A stretch of 64,000 bases of DNA from Spiribacter halobius (GCF_020883455.1 NZ_CP086615.1:2480001-2544000); one strand, 5' to 3'; positions 26,668-35,707 are shown, numbered from the stretch's first letter. The notes: generated from the sequence alone by a model not told the origin. Numbers and translations: made by a program.

Positions 26668-27729
26668 TCATGTCCTCCCGGGCGGCGTCTTTGCCGCACG
26701 CTCGAGCATGCGCGAGACAAACTGAGGTCGATCCGGTAACCCTCGGATATAACTCTGGAATACGTTGTGACTGCGATGGCGGGAGCGCTCCTGGACCTCG
26801 GCCGGTATCTCGCCGGCCGCGATCGTGTCGATGATCAGACCCGCGCGGAAGCTGTGCGAGCTGAAGGCCCCCGCCCCCGGGACGCCAGCGGCCAGCAGGC
26901 GATCGCGCAGAATCACGCTCAGGCTGTCGTCGTGCAGGCACTCCGCGCCGACGTTGCCCCAGCGGTCGACGCGCCGGAAAACAGGGCCGTCATGAATGGC
27001 CGCGGCTTGGAGCCACGCCTCGAGCGCTGCCACCGCGCAGGGCGCGGCATCGATCCGAGGGATCCCGAGATAGGTACCCCGCCCCTCGGGGTCGGTCTTG
27101 GAGGTGTCGATGCGCACGGACAGGCCGTCCGCGTCGAAGTGCAGATCGTCGAGGCGCAGGCGGGTGAGCTCCGAGCGGCGCGTGCCGAGGGTCCAGGCGA
27201 GGAGCACCAGGGCCCGATCGCGCACGTCTCGCAGCTCGCCCCCGAGTGCGGCGAGCAGCTGCGCGATGTGGCCGTGGCGAAGGGGCTGTGCCTGACGTGT
27301 GCGCCAGCGTGCCCGCGCCTCCGGCGTGGCCTCGCGGCCCTGGGTGCGCGCGATGCCCCGCAGCACGCGCCGTACCGCCGGGCTGTGGCCTGGCGGCGGG
27401 CAGTCCGCGAGCGCGTTCCAGCTGTTCACCGCGGCGACGCGGCGGCGCAGCGTTGCCATCCGCAGCGCAGGGGCGCACTCGGCGAGGTAGGCGGCGAGCT
27501 GCTCGGGCGGTGTGCCCGGCGCCTCCTGATCGGGGAGCCACCGCGGCGCACCCTCCCACTCGGGCAGGAATCCGCCGTGGGCCACGAAGTCTCTAAGATC
27601 GGCGGCGTAGGCGCGCCGGGTGTTCGCCGCCATGGCGTGGTCGCGGTAGTGCGCCACCGGCGTCTCGTCGGCCGCCACAGCCAGCTCACCGCGCGCCGAG
27701 GAGCGCGAATCGCCGCTCGCGTCGCTCAC
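26668..27729 (-). CDS. Tyrosine recombinase/site-specific integrase
   Basis: The 353-residue protein has an N-terminal SAM-like core-binding domain (about 25-130) and a catalytic domain with all expected residues: Arg184 (LGTRRSELTRL), Lys211 (SKTDPEG), His292-Arg295 (SSHSFRAG), His318 and nucleophile Tyr327 (FQSYIRG). It should carry out conservative site-specific recombination. It is the first gene of the minus-strand operon, ending 3 bp before the TnsA-like gene, so it is likely a working part of the transposition unit, perhaps a cointegrate resolvase. Confidence 0.88.
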   Translation of the reverse strand: MSDASGDSRSSARGELAVAADETPVAHYRDHAMAANTRRAYAADLRDFVAHGGFLPEWEGAPRWLPDQEAPGTPPEQLAAYLAECAPALRMATLRRRVAAVNSWNALADCPPPGHSPAVRRVLRGIARTQGREATPEARARWRTRQAQPLRHGHIAQLLAALGGELRDVRDRALVLLAWTLGTRRSELTRLRLDDLHFDADGLSVRIDTSKTDPEGRGTYLGIPRIDAAPCAVAALEAWLQAAAIHDGPVFRRVDRWGNVGAECLHDDSLSVILRDRLLAAGVPGAGAFSSHSFRAGLIIDTIAAGEIPAEVQERSRHRSHNVFQSYIRGLPDRPQFVSRMLERAAKTPPGRT

Positions 27730-27747
27730 CGCCAGGCCCCCTGCTCT

Positions 27748-27801
27748 GCCGTCGATACTGACCCCGGATAATCGTCCTTATCCGGGGTCAGTATCGACGG
27801 C
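27748..27801. repeat. Perfect 24-bp inverted repeat
   Basis: Arms 27748-27771 and 27778-27801 are perfect complements (24 bp) around the 6-base loop TCGTCC. The arm includes ATACTGACCCCGGATAA. It lies 19 bp upstream of the recombinase start codon. It could be a recombination core site, an operator or a leader hairpin. Confidence 0.9.
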
Positions 27802-28252
27802 GCCGCCACCGTGCCGTGGATGGCGGGTCGAGGGGTGAGACGGGTGCGCGGGCGCTCGGTGATCGGGGTCATCGGTGTGCTCAGCATGAGGTGGGTCTGA
27901 ACACGACCATAGCGCGCGGCCCAAGAAAGTCAATGAAGTGTGGCTCGTAAGCGCCTGATTTATTTTATTATTTATTAATGTTAATTAACCCTATCCTGTT
28001 GATTCTTCGACCATGATCGGACTCCGAAGTCACCGCGATTCGCGCCCACGCAGGCACGACCGCGCCTGGTGGATGGCGCGGCTACTGCCAGCGGGAGCCC
28101 GGCCGAGCAGTGACGCTCCGAGGGCGGTGTCGGACTTCTCGGCGACCTTGCTGAGCGCCGGTCGAAACAGCTCCTCCCGTGGCCGCTTGGATCACATAGC
28201 GGCGTTGTTTGCACTGCGGTTACCTCGGCCGACTGCAGCCAAAGCTCCTGGC
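27802..28252. other. Right flank of island, no gene
   Basis: About 450 bp without a supported gene. The segment 27957-28000 is strikingly AT-rich (ATTTATTTTATTATTTATT...TTAATTAA) in otherwise GC-rich DNA and may be a promoter region or an element end. A weak open frame from 28013 leads into the permease pseudogene, but its first ~80 codons do not resemble a protein. Confidence 0.4.
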
Positions 28253-28872
28253 ATGGAGTCTATAGAGGACCGAACACCGAAATATCAGGCCAACAGTCTC
28301 TCCCCGGCCGGCGCCGTGGCTCTGGGGACTGGTGTGATGATCCACGCCGGCATCTTCGCGCTGACCGGGCAGATGGCAGCGATGACGGGCGCCTGGTTCC
28401 CGCTGGCCTTTCGCTCCGCAGCGCTGATCGTTGCTTTCAGCGCCTACGTCTAAGTCCGGATGTCAGCCTCCTATGCCTCGGTGGGCAGTATCGCAATGTA
28501 CCTGGAGAAGGCCTACGGCTGTACCCTGCCGACGGCGCTCGACGCCCTGCTGATGTACTTCTCTAGGGTCATCGCCCAGAGTTTTCTGGCGCAGACGTTC
28601 AACTCGTACACGCTCCAGCTGTCCGACATCGATGCCGCGAGCTGGCTCGTCTCCGTCCTCGGCGCGGGGCTGCTGCTCACGGCCTTGCTAATCACCCTAA
28701 CGTATCGGCAAATCGCCTGGTTGAGGGCATCGCATCGGCTCTGGGCGTCATCAAGATCGGGCGTACGGTGCTGCTTGGCGTCGTTGGCATCCTGGTGGCC
28801 GAATCGTTAGAGGTGGATTTCACCGTCGTGGCGAGTCAGGCGCCGAATCAAGACCTTCAGCTAAAGTGTTGA
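28253..28872 (+). pseudogene. Broken amino-acid permease (APC superfamily)
   Basis: From ATG 28253 the frame reads like the N-terminus of an APC-family transporter (LSPAGAVALGTGVMIHAGIFALTG, a typical first membrane helix). It is interrupted by an in-frame TAA at 28451-28453, then continues in the same frame (SASYASVGSIAMYLEKAYG, then YFSRVIAQSFLAQTF). Near 28715-28730 it shifts frame to GIASALGVIKIGRTVLLGVVGILVAES, and ends at TGA 28870, far short of a full transporter. It is thus a truncated, doubly damaged gene beside the mobile island. Confidence 0.8.
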
Positions 28873-28939
28873 CAATCCGGTATACGCTGACGCGAGAGCG
28901 CTGTCGCACGAAGGCTTCCGAGGTGACGTGTTAGTGATG

Positions 28940-28960
28940 CCCTGCCAAAATTTGGCAGGG
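28940..28960. promoter_or_regulatory. Perfect 10-bp palindrome
   Basis: CCCTGCCAAA, one base, TTTGGCAGGG: a perfect stem in the gap between the permease pseudogene and the 3' end of tctA. It may be a terminator-like hairpin for tctCBA or a remnant operator. No T run on either strand. Confidence 0.4.
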
Positions 28961-29132
28961 AGCCATTTCCCCGGGAGGTGATCCCCCTTCGCGGCTTTTT
29001 GCCCCAGAGGGCGTTGTTACCCTGGCGCCAAGGTTCGCTCCGAAAATGGATTGAGCACCTGTACGCCGGAGCCGGCGAAATGCTGATCGTTGCGCATAAC
29101 GACGATCAGTACTTAGAGTGCCGCTCACGTGA

Positions 29133-30614
29133 TTACGAAGCCGACCAGCGCCTCACATGGGACAGTATCGCGCCTGCAACAGAAAGCAGTGTAAGCCCCC
29201 AAAACAACCAGGTTATGGGACTCGAGAAGAAAATTCCGAAATCGCCCTGCCCCATCAGCAAGCCCTTGCGGAAGTTGTCCTCGAGTAGCGGGCCGAGAAC
29301 GAACGCGATAAGGAACGGCGCGCGTGGCAGACCACTGTATATCATCAGCATCGCAAGCGGTCCCATGATCCCCATGATCATGACATCAAAGATGCTGTTG
29401 TTGACCGCATATGCCCCATAAACGCATAGGACGAGGATCCCTGGCATGAGGAGGGAGGAGCGCATGGAAACGATCCGCCCGAGAATCGGGATCGCCAGAC
29501 GACCGACGAGCAAGAGCAAGGCCGAACCGGCGAGCAGCCCGATGAACAGCGAATAGATGATATCGATGTTGTTCTGGAAAAGCAGTGGCCCTGGCTGCAG
29601 GCCATGAATCATGAATGCACCAAGAATAACCGCCGTAATCACGTCCCCGGGGATCCCGAGCGCCAGAAGGGGGATCATCGTGGCCCCACCGACGCTGCTG
29701 TTCCCAGACTCGGCTGCGGCGACACCATCGATGTTGCCCTTTCCGAACGAATCGGGGTCAGGCGAACGGCGCCTCGCCTCACTGTAGGAGAGGAACGCGG
29801 CCGGCGTCGCGCCGAGCCCGGGTATCACACCCAGGACAACGCCAAGAGCACTACCGCGCAAAACCGTCTGCCAGTGCTTCAGGAACTCGGAAACGCTAAG
29901 CCGCGCATCGCCGAGTGCGGCGACGGCCATCTTGCCGGTCGCCGAGCCCTGAAATATCCGCAACACCTCCGGCAGTGCGAAAAGCCCGATCAACACAGGA
30001 ACGAGACTGACTCCACCGCGCAGCGGTGTGACGTCAAACGCGAACCGTGGCGTGCCGACGATGAGATCAGTGCCAACCGTGGCCAGTAGAAGTCCCAGCG
30101 CCGCGGCAATCACGCCCTTCAACAGATTCTCGCCGGCAACCCCCGAGACGATGGTGAGTGAGAAGACAACCAGGGTGAACAGCTCGGGCGCCCCGAACTG
30201 CAAAGCGAACTTGGCGAGCCATGCCGCAAGAAGGATCAGGACGAGATTCGAGATAAGGTCGCCGACAACTGATGCGTAAAGCGCTGTCTGGAGCGCTATG
30301 CGGGCCTTGCCCTGGCGTGCGAGGGGGTTGCCGTCAAGGAGCGTACATGACGCTGCCGGTGTTCCCGGCGTGTTGATCAGCACGGCACTGATCGACCCGC
30401 CGTACATGCCTCCCTTGTAGACGCCAAGCAGCAGGAGGATCGCGGCAACCGGCGGCATCGTAAAGGTGAACGGCAGCACCACCGCAACGGCCATGACCGT
30501 ACTCATGCCCGGAATGGCTCCGATGGCAACGCCGATCAATACGCCACTGACCAGTGCGATGAGGCTCGCCGGCTCGGCGAACAGCAGAAAACCGGCTCCC
30601 AGGTCGTTCAGCAT
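29133..30614 (-). CDS. tctA: Tripartite tricarboxylate transporter, large permease TctA
   Basis: The 493-residue membrane protein has the TctA hallmarks: GVAIGAIPGMSTVMAVAVVLPFTF, a GGMYGGSISAVLINTPGTPAA loop, VIPGLGATPAAFLSYSEARR and the ALGIPGDVITAVILGAF repeat. About 11-12 membrane helices. It is the main translocation subunit of a TTT-family secondary transporter that imports carboxylates delivered by the TctC binding protein. It is the last gene of tctC-tctB-tctA (19 bp after tctB). Confidence 0.95.
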   Translation of the reverse strand: MLNDLGAGFLLFAEPASLIALVSGVLIGVAIGAIPGMSTVMAVAVVLPFTFTMPPVAAILLLLGVYKGGMYGGSISAVLINTPGTPAASCTLLDGNPLARQGKARIALQTALYASVVGDLISNLVLILLAAWLAKFALQFGAPELFTLVVFSLTIVSGVAGENLLKGVIAAALGLLLATVGTDLIVGTPRFAFDVTPLRGGVSLVPVLIGLFALPEVLRIFQGSATGKMAVAALGDARLSVSEFLKHWQTVLRGSALGVVLGVIPGLGATPAAFLSYSEARRRSPDPDSFGKGNIDGVAAAESGNSSVGGATMIPLLALGIPGDVITAVILGAFMIHGLQPGPLLFQNNIDIIYSLFIGLLAGSALLLLVGRLAIPILGRIVSMRSSLLMPGILVLCVYGAYAVNNSIFDVMIMGIMGPLAMLMIYSGLPRAPFLIAFVLGPLLEDNFRKGLLMGQGDFGIFFSSPITWLFWGLTLLSVAGAILSHVRRWSAS

Positions 30615-30633
30615 TGCGCGTCTTCCACCACCG

Positions 30634-31116
30634 TTACATCAGCCACGAGACAGGCCCCAGCGGCACTAGAACATCAGCGAGGTGGATGAAGAACAGAGTG
30701 AGCAACAGTGGCATGAGTACGGCTGAGAGCAACAGAATCCCATAGCGGCGCTCTCCAGCCAGCAGCCCGTATGCAACGAACGCCATCGTGGAGGGAATGA
30801 GCAGGCCGAACTGCACGCATGCCGCGTAGTAGGGGACGAGAAGCGCGAGGCTCGCCCAGAAGCGCCACGACGCGGCCTTGCTCAGTGATACGGCATCCAT
30901 TGCTGCTACCGGGTTCCGCGCCGTTTGCGGTACGGCCTTCAGCGCCAGTGCCGCTCCGGCGAGAAGCAGGATTACGGCCAGGACCTTTGGCCAGAATGCC
31001 GGGGAATGCGCGAGATTGCCCGCGCTGTAGGGTGCACTCGTGCCGGCGGGGATGATCCACACGATCAGGGCCACACCCACGAGCACCATTACGAGCCCGG
31101 TAAATAGGTCGCGCAT
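30634..31116 (-). CDS. tctB: Tripartite tricarboxylate transporter, small subunit TctB
   Basis: The 160-residue protein has four membrane segments and the TctB plan (GLVMVLVGVALIVWIIP at the N-terminus; paired helices at the C-terminus). It complexes with TctA. ATG 31116, preceded by GAGGTG, is the likely start although the frame is open to 31200. Between it and tctC is a 17-bp perfect hairpin. Confidence 0.88.
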   Translation of the reverse strand: MRDLFTGLVMVLVGVALIVWIIPAGTSAPYSAGNLAHSPAFWPKVLAVILLLAGAALALKAVPQTARNPVAAMDAVSLSKAASWRFWASLALLVPYYAACVQFGLLIPSTMAFVAYGLLAGERRYGILLLSAVLMPLLLTLFFIHLADVLVPLGPVSWLM

Positions 31117-31189
31117 CGCCACCTCGCCAAGGGTCCGGATGAAATCCGCCACCGGCCGCAGGAAGTGCAGCCGGCTGGCGCCTGGGGAA

Positions 31190-31228
31190 CGCGGCCGCAT
31201 TCACCCGCCGAGGGTGAATGCGGCCGCG
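31190..31228. terminator. Attenuator-type hairpin between tctC and tctB
   Basis: Arms 31190-31206 and 31212-31228 are perfect 17-bp complements around GCCGA. A stem this strong after the binding-protein gene and before the permease genes is known from many binding-protein operons, where it protects the upstream mRNA or partly stops transcription. Confidence 0.7.
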
Positions 31229-31245
31229 CCGCCATGGCGTGCAGT

Positions 31246-32253
31246 TCACAGATCCAGCCGCTCGACCAGATCCTCGAAGCCCTGGCGCTGTTCCCTTGCG
31301 AACTCCCGGCTTGCTTGCGGGGAACGGATATTGGGGATTGAGCCCAGCTCCCTCACCTTCTCCTGCCAGCGCTCGTCAGTCTTGACCTCCTGCATCAACT
31401 CCACGAGGACCGTGTGCGCCTCGTCGTTCATGTTCGGTGGTCCAACGAGAGCACTCCAGCCCACCAGATTCTCGAGGCCCGGATGGCCCAGCTCCGAGAC
31501 GGTCGGCACGTCGGGCAGATCCTCGTTGCGCTCCTCCGAGGTCACCAGCAGCGGCTGCACCTGCCCACTCTGAATCTGCTGGAGCATGGGGGCGAGGTTG
31601 CCGCAGAAGAAGTCGATATGCCCGCCTGCCACGGCGCTCAAGGCAGGCCCCTCACCTTCGTCCGGGACATGCGTTGCCGCCGCCGCGGGGTTATCGAAGC
31701 CCATAGCCTCAAGCAACCGCAGTGCAGCGAACTGGTTAAGCGAACCGATACCCGATGAGTTGTACGTCACGCTGCCCGGTGAGGCCTCGATTGCCTCCTT
31801 GAGGCCGGCGAGATCGGAGTACGGCTTGTCGGGTCCGGTCACGCAGGCAAAGGGATCCGTCGAGAGCAATCCGACATAGGTGAACCCATCAGGATCGTAG
31901 GGGACGTCCCGCAGCGCGGGGCCGACAGCAAGCGTTGCGACCCGACCTAGAAGCAGCTTATAGCCGTTCGGCTCCGCGCTGTAGACATGCTGTGAGCCCA
32001 CAACACCGCCAGCACCCGCTCGGTTCTGGACCACGATGTTGCCGTCGAGATGCCGCTCGGCCGCCTCCGCAAAGGTGCGCGCCGCAAGATCGGATGATCC
32101 GCCGGGGCCATAGGAGACGGTGATTTCGATGGGCCGTTCCGGAAATCCCTCCTGCGCCCCGGCCACGGCCGGTACCAGGGCGGCAGCAGCCGCAGTGCTG
32201 ACGAGGCACATAGCAAACAGTCCCCGTCCGGCGGTGTTCCGCATGACACTCAT
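31246..32253 (-). CDS. tctC: TTT transporter substrate-binding protein (TctC/Bug)
   Basis: The 335-residue periplasmic protein starts at ATG 32253 (GGAGAG upstream) with a signal peptide ending near AVAGAQEGF. The Bug-family features are present: ERPIEITVSYGPGGSSDLAAR, VVQNRAGAGGVVGSQHV, DFFCGNLAPMLQQIQSGQ, and VPTVSELG. It captures a carboxylate for TctAB; the ligand is not predictable. It lies 102 bp downstream of the interrupted gamma-glutamyltransferase gene, and a polar effect from the insertion is likely unless it has its own promoter. Confidence 0.93.
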   Translation of the reverse strand: MSVMRNTAGRGLFAMCLVSTAAAAALVPAVAGAQEGFPERPIEITVSYGPGGSSDLAARTFAEAAERHLDGNIVVQNRAGAGGVVGSQHVYSAEPNGYKLLLGRVATLAVGPALRDVPYDPDGFTYVGLLSTDPFACVTGPDKPYSDLAGLKEAIEASPGSVTYNSSGIGSLNQFAALRLLEAMGFDNPAAAATHVPDEGEGPALSAVAGGHIDFFCGNLAPMLQQIQSGQVQPLLVTSEERNEDLPDVPTVSELGHPGLENLVGWSALVGPPNMNDEAHTVLVELMQEVKTDERWQEKVRELGSIPNIRSPQASREFAREQRQGFEDLVERLDL

Positions 32254-32355
32254 GGTTCTCTCCTCTGCACGCTTCGAGTGATGGATGCTTTTCTTGTTTT
32301 TCTTCGCTGCCGGTGTACCCGGTCGCAGTCGGGCCAAGCCACCGTGAGATTGGGT

Positions 32356-33427
32356 TCAGAACGCCGCCACCTGGCCATCGGCGCGGGTCTCGGAGCCTCC
32401 GACGAGAACGCCATCGTGATTGCGCCAGATGATCTGACCCCGGCCGAAACCGGTATCGTCTGCTGCCACCGATATGTCGTGACCGCGAGCCAGAAGGGAT
32501 TTGACGACGTGGGCGGGCATGCTCTGCTCGACCTGCACACTCCGCCCCCCTGTCCAGCGCCAGCGCGGCGCATCCAGGGCGGCCTGCGGGTGCAGGCGGT
32601 AATCGACGGTATTCAGCACCATCTGCATATGCCCCTGGGGCTGCATGAAGGCGCCCATCACGCCGAATGGTCCCACCGGTTCGCCGTCAGCGCGCCCGAG
32701 AAACCCGGGCATGATGGTGTGATAGGGACGCTTGCCGGGCGCAAGCTCGTTCGGGTGCCCGCGCTCCAGGGAGAAGCCACAGCCCCGATTGTGGAGGGCA
32801 ATGCCGGTCCCCGGCACGAGCAGGCCACTGCCGAAGCCCTGATAGTTCGACTGGATGAAGCTCACCATCATGCCCTCGCCATCGGCCGCGGCGAGATAGA
32901 CGGTATCGCCCGTGCCGGGCATACCCGCGACCGGGTCGCTCGCCTCCTCACCGATCGCCCCTCGCCTTCGCGCGATGTACGCGTCCGCGAGCATCGAATC
33001 GCTCGACACCTGCATCGTGCCCGGCTCGCCGATATGAGCGAGCGCATCCGCGAAGCCGAGCTTCATCGCCTCGATCTGTAGGTGGAGCCCGTGCTCATCC
33101 TCCCGATGGCGCGGAAGGTCCACGCCCTCGAGGATTCCAAGGGCCTGCAGCGCGGCAATCGCCTGGGTGTTCGGCGGGATCTCCCAGACTCGGTATCCGT
33201 GGTAGTCGCAGGCGATCGGCTCCACCCATTCGCTGCGATGCGCGGCGAGGTCCTCGCCACGCAGGAAACCGCCGGTCGCGCGGGCAAATTCATCCGTCGC
33301 CTCGGCCAGATCGCCCTCATAGAACGCCGTGGCATTCGACTCGGCAATCCGCTTGAGCGTCGTCGCATGGCCTTCACTCGCCCAGCGAGCCCCGGCAACC
33401 GGCGCAAACCCGTCGGGAAAGAATACA
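32356..33427 (-). pseudogene. Gamma-glutamyltransferase, C-terminal part (IS66-split)
   Basis: The 3' two thirds of a gamma-glutamyltransferase gene. The remnant reads FFPDGFAPVAGARW, RIAESNATAFYEGDLA, EIPPNTQAIAALQALG, the nucleophile Thr region GTGDTVYLAAADGEG, and SFIQSNYQGFGSGLLVPGTG. It is in frame with the N-terminal part at 36200-36752 once the insertion and one target repeat are removed; the joined gene would be 538 residues. GGTs hydrolyse or transfer the gamma-glutamyl bond of glutathione and related compounds. The part before the internal Met at 33225 no longer has a start codon of its own. Confidence 0.93.
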
Positions 33428-33470
33428 GTAAGCGTACGACGACCACCCCTTGCGCAGGCCGGCGGATGGT

Positions 33471-33719
33471 CTAACGCGGCGGGTTGATCTCGTCGGTGCG
33501 CTCGCCTTCCTCGAGCGCGAGGTGGACGGCGGCGTCGAGCCGGCGCAGCAGCGCGGCGAGGTTCTCACCCCGGCGACGCCGCAGCATGGCCAGGGCGTTG
33601 TGCTCGTCGTTGGCGATGGCGACGACGCCGACCGGGTCGAGGTGGCCGACCGTGATCTGGCCATCCTCCTCGATCAGGGCCTCGATGTTCGGCAGTGCCG
33701 GTGGCGGGGGCTCGGTCAT
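33471..33719 (-). CDS. Small IS66 accessory protein
   Basis: An 82-residue acidic protein (EALIEEDGQITVGHLDPVGVVAIANDEHNALAMLRRR) coded inside the IS66 element after tnpC, 11 bp from its stop. Some IS66 members carry such a fourth gene; its role is not known. No conserved catalytic motif is visible. Confidence 0.7.
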   Translation of the reverse strand: MTEPPPPALPNIEALIEEDGQITVGHLDPVGVVAIANDEHNALAMLRRRRGENLAALLRRLDAAVHLALEEGERTDEINPPR

Positions 33720-33730
33720 GGGATCTTCGC

Positions 33731-35308
33731 TCAGGCAGCCTGACGGCGATGGTCGCCCAGCTCGGCGGCCAGGTTCCAGGGCAGCAGCGCGTCGATCTCC
33801 CGGATCGGATGCTCGGCGATGCGCTCGAGCACCGTACGCAGGTAGGCGAAGGGGTCGAGCCCATTGAGTCGGGCGCTGCCGATGAGGCTGTAGATCAGTG
33901 CGGCGCGCTCCCCGCCGTGGTCGGAGCCCATGAACAGGTAGTTCTTGCGCCCGAGGGCGACCGTGCGCAGCGCCCGCTCGGCGGCGTTGTTGTCGATCTC
34001 AAGCCGCCCGTCGCCGAGGTAGCGCGCAAGCGCCTCCCAGCGGCCAAGGGCATAGCCCGCTGCCGCGGCGAGCGCGGATTTTGCCGAGAGCGTGCGCAGG
34101 ATCTCCTCGAGCCAGGTTCTGAGCCCGGCAACGAGCGGGCCGGCGCGGGCCTCGCGGGCAGCGCGGCGCACCTCGGCCGGGCGGCCACGGATCTCGGCCT
34201 CCAGCGCGTAGAGCGCGCCGATGCGCGCGAGCGCCTCGCGCGCGAGCGGCGAGTCGGTGGCCGCGGCCACGTCGTGGAACTTGCGGCGCACGTGCGCCCA
34301 GCACGCCGCCTCCTCGATGCGCCCGCTGGCGTACAGCGCCCCGAAGCCGGCATAGCCGTCGGCCTGGAGCGTGCCGCGGTAGCCGGCCAGGTGGCGCTGG
34401 GGGTGGATGCCCTTGCGGTCGGCGCTGTAGCGGAAGACCACCGCGGGGGCGGCCGCGCCGCCCCAGCCGCGCTCCTCGCGCACGTAGGTCCACAGGCGCG
34501 CGGTGCGCGTGCGCCCGCGCCCGGGATCGAGCACCGGCACCGGCGTGTCGTCGGCGTGCAGGCTCGCGCCACCGAGGACGTGGCGCTCCAGCGCCTCGCC
34601 GAGCGGGGCGAGCAGCGCGCTCGCCGCGCCCACCCAGTCGGCGAGCGTGGAGCGCTCGATGGCAACGCCCTCGCGGGCATAGATCTGCGCCTGGCGGTAG
34701 AGCGGCAGGTGATCGCAGTACTTCGCCACGAGCACGTGGGCGAGCAGCCCCGGGCCGGCGAGCCCTCGGGCGATGGGCCGCTCCGCAGCCGGCGCCTGCA
34801 CCACCGCCGCGCAGGCGCGGCAGCGCTGCTTGGGGCGCACGTGGCGGATCACCCGGAAGGAGGCCGGTACGTACTCGAGCACCTCCGAGACGTCCTCACC
34901 GAAGGTGACCAGCACCCCGCCGCAGCTCGGGCAGGCGCAGGGGCCCTCATGGCGCTGGGTCTCACGCGGCAGGTGCGCCGGCAGCGCCCGCGGGGTGCGC
35001 GGCGCGCTCTGCCGTGCCGGCTTGGTGGCAGGGGGAGCCGCCACCGCTTCCCCGGCCGGCTCCCCGCCAAGCGCCTCGATGGCGAGCTCGAGCTGCGCGA
35101 TCTGCGCCTGCAGCCGCTCCGAGGAGCGCCCGAACTGCATCCGGCGCAGCTTCGCGAGCTGCAGGCGCAGCCGCTCGAGCTCCTCGGCCTGGCGGCGCAC
35201 CGTCGCCTGCGAGGCGGCAAGCTCCGCGCGGCTCGCGAGCAGCAGCTCGCGCAGCGCCGCGGCGTCGACGGGCAGGGCGTCAGGCGGATGGGGAGTGGTG
35301 GATTGCAC
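33731..35308 (-). CDS. tnpC: IS66 transposase TnpC
   Basis: The 525-residue transposase has the IS66 layout: an N-terminal coiled coil (about 15-80, leucine-rich), the zinc-finger region CPSCGG...CRACAAVV, then the DDE core with SLHADDTPVPVL, LQADGYAGFGAL and CWAHVRRKF, and NNAAERALR before the C-terminus (GLDPFAYLRTVLERI). It catalyses transposition with TnpA and TnpB. No damage is visible. Confidence 0.95.
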   Translation of the reverse strand: MQSTTPHPPDALPVDAAALRELLLASRAELAASQATVRRQAEELERLRLQLAKLRRMQFGRSSERLQAQIAQLELAIEALGGEPAGEAVAAPPATKPARQSAPRTPRALPAHLPRETQRHEGPCACPSCGGVLVTFGEDVSEVLEYVPASFRVIRHVRPKQRCRACAAVVQAPAAERPIARGLAGPGLLAHVLVAKYCDHLPLYRQAQIYAREGVAIERSTLADWVGAASALLAPLGEALERHVLGGASLHADDTPVPVLDPGRGRTRTARLWTYVREERGWGGAAAPAVVFRYSADRKGIHPQRHLAGYRGTLQADGYAGFGALYASGRIEEAACWAHVRRKFHDVAAATDSPLAREALARIGALYALEAEIRGRPAEVRRAAREARAGPLVAGLRTWLEEILRTLSAKSALAAAAGYALGRWEALARYLGDGRLEIDNNAAERALRTVALGRKNYLFMGSDHGGERAALIYSLIGSARLNGLDPFAYLRTVLERIAEHPIREIDALLPWNLAAELGDHRRQAA

Positions 35309-35359
35309 CGGCTAATTATACCCGGGCAGATCGGCCAAGTCGCTCTTTTTCGGATCGAT

Positions 35360-35707
35360 TCAGGCCGCGCATTGCGGGTCGAAGGTGCGCTGCGGGAGGC
35401 GCCAGTCGATGCCCTCGAGCAGCATCGAGAGCTGTGCGGCGGTGAGGTGCACCGCCCCCTCGCGCACCTGCGGCCAGATGAACCGGCCCCGCTCGAGGCG
35501 CTTGGCATAGAGGCACAGCCCCTGGCCGTCCCACCAGAGCACCTTGATCCGATCCCCGCGCCGGCCGCGGAAGACGAACAGCTGCCCCGAGAAGGCGTTC
35601 TTCGCCAGCGCCTGCTGCACCAGCGCCGCGAGCCCGTCGAAGCCCTTGCGCATGTCGGTCACGCCGGCCACCAGGTAGATGCGCACCCCCGAGGGCAGCG
35701 CGATCAT
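35360..35707 (-). CDS. tnpB: IS66 accessory protein TnpB
   Basis: The 115-residue protein has the TnpB (IS66 Orf2) pattern: DMRKGFDGLAALVQ, FSGQLFVFRGRRGDRIKVLWWDGQG, LYAKRLERGRF. TnpB is needed for efficient IS66 transposition; its biochemical role is unclear. Its start overlaps the tnpA stop (ATGA), giving translational coupling. Confidence 0.95.
   Translation of the reverse strand: MIALPSGVRIYLVAGVTDMRKGFDGLAALVQQALAKNAFSGQLFVFRGRRGDRIKVLWWDGQGLCLYAKRLERGRFIWPQVREGAVHLTAAQLSMLLEGIDWRLPQRTFDPQCAA

Noticed and set aside
28978-29421. A 147-codon frame overlapping the tctA 3' end
   Set aside because: More than half is antisense to tctA and the rest shows no protein features.
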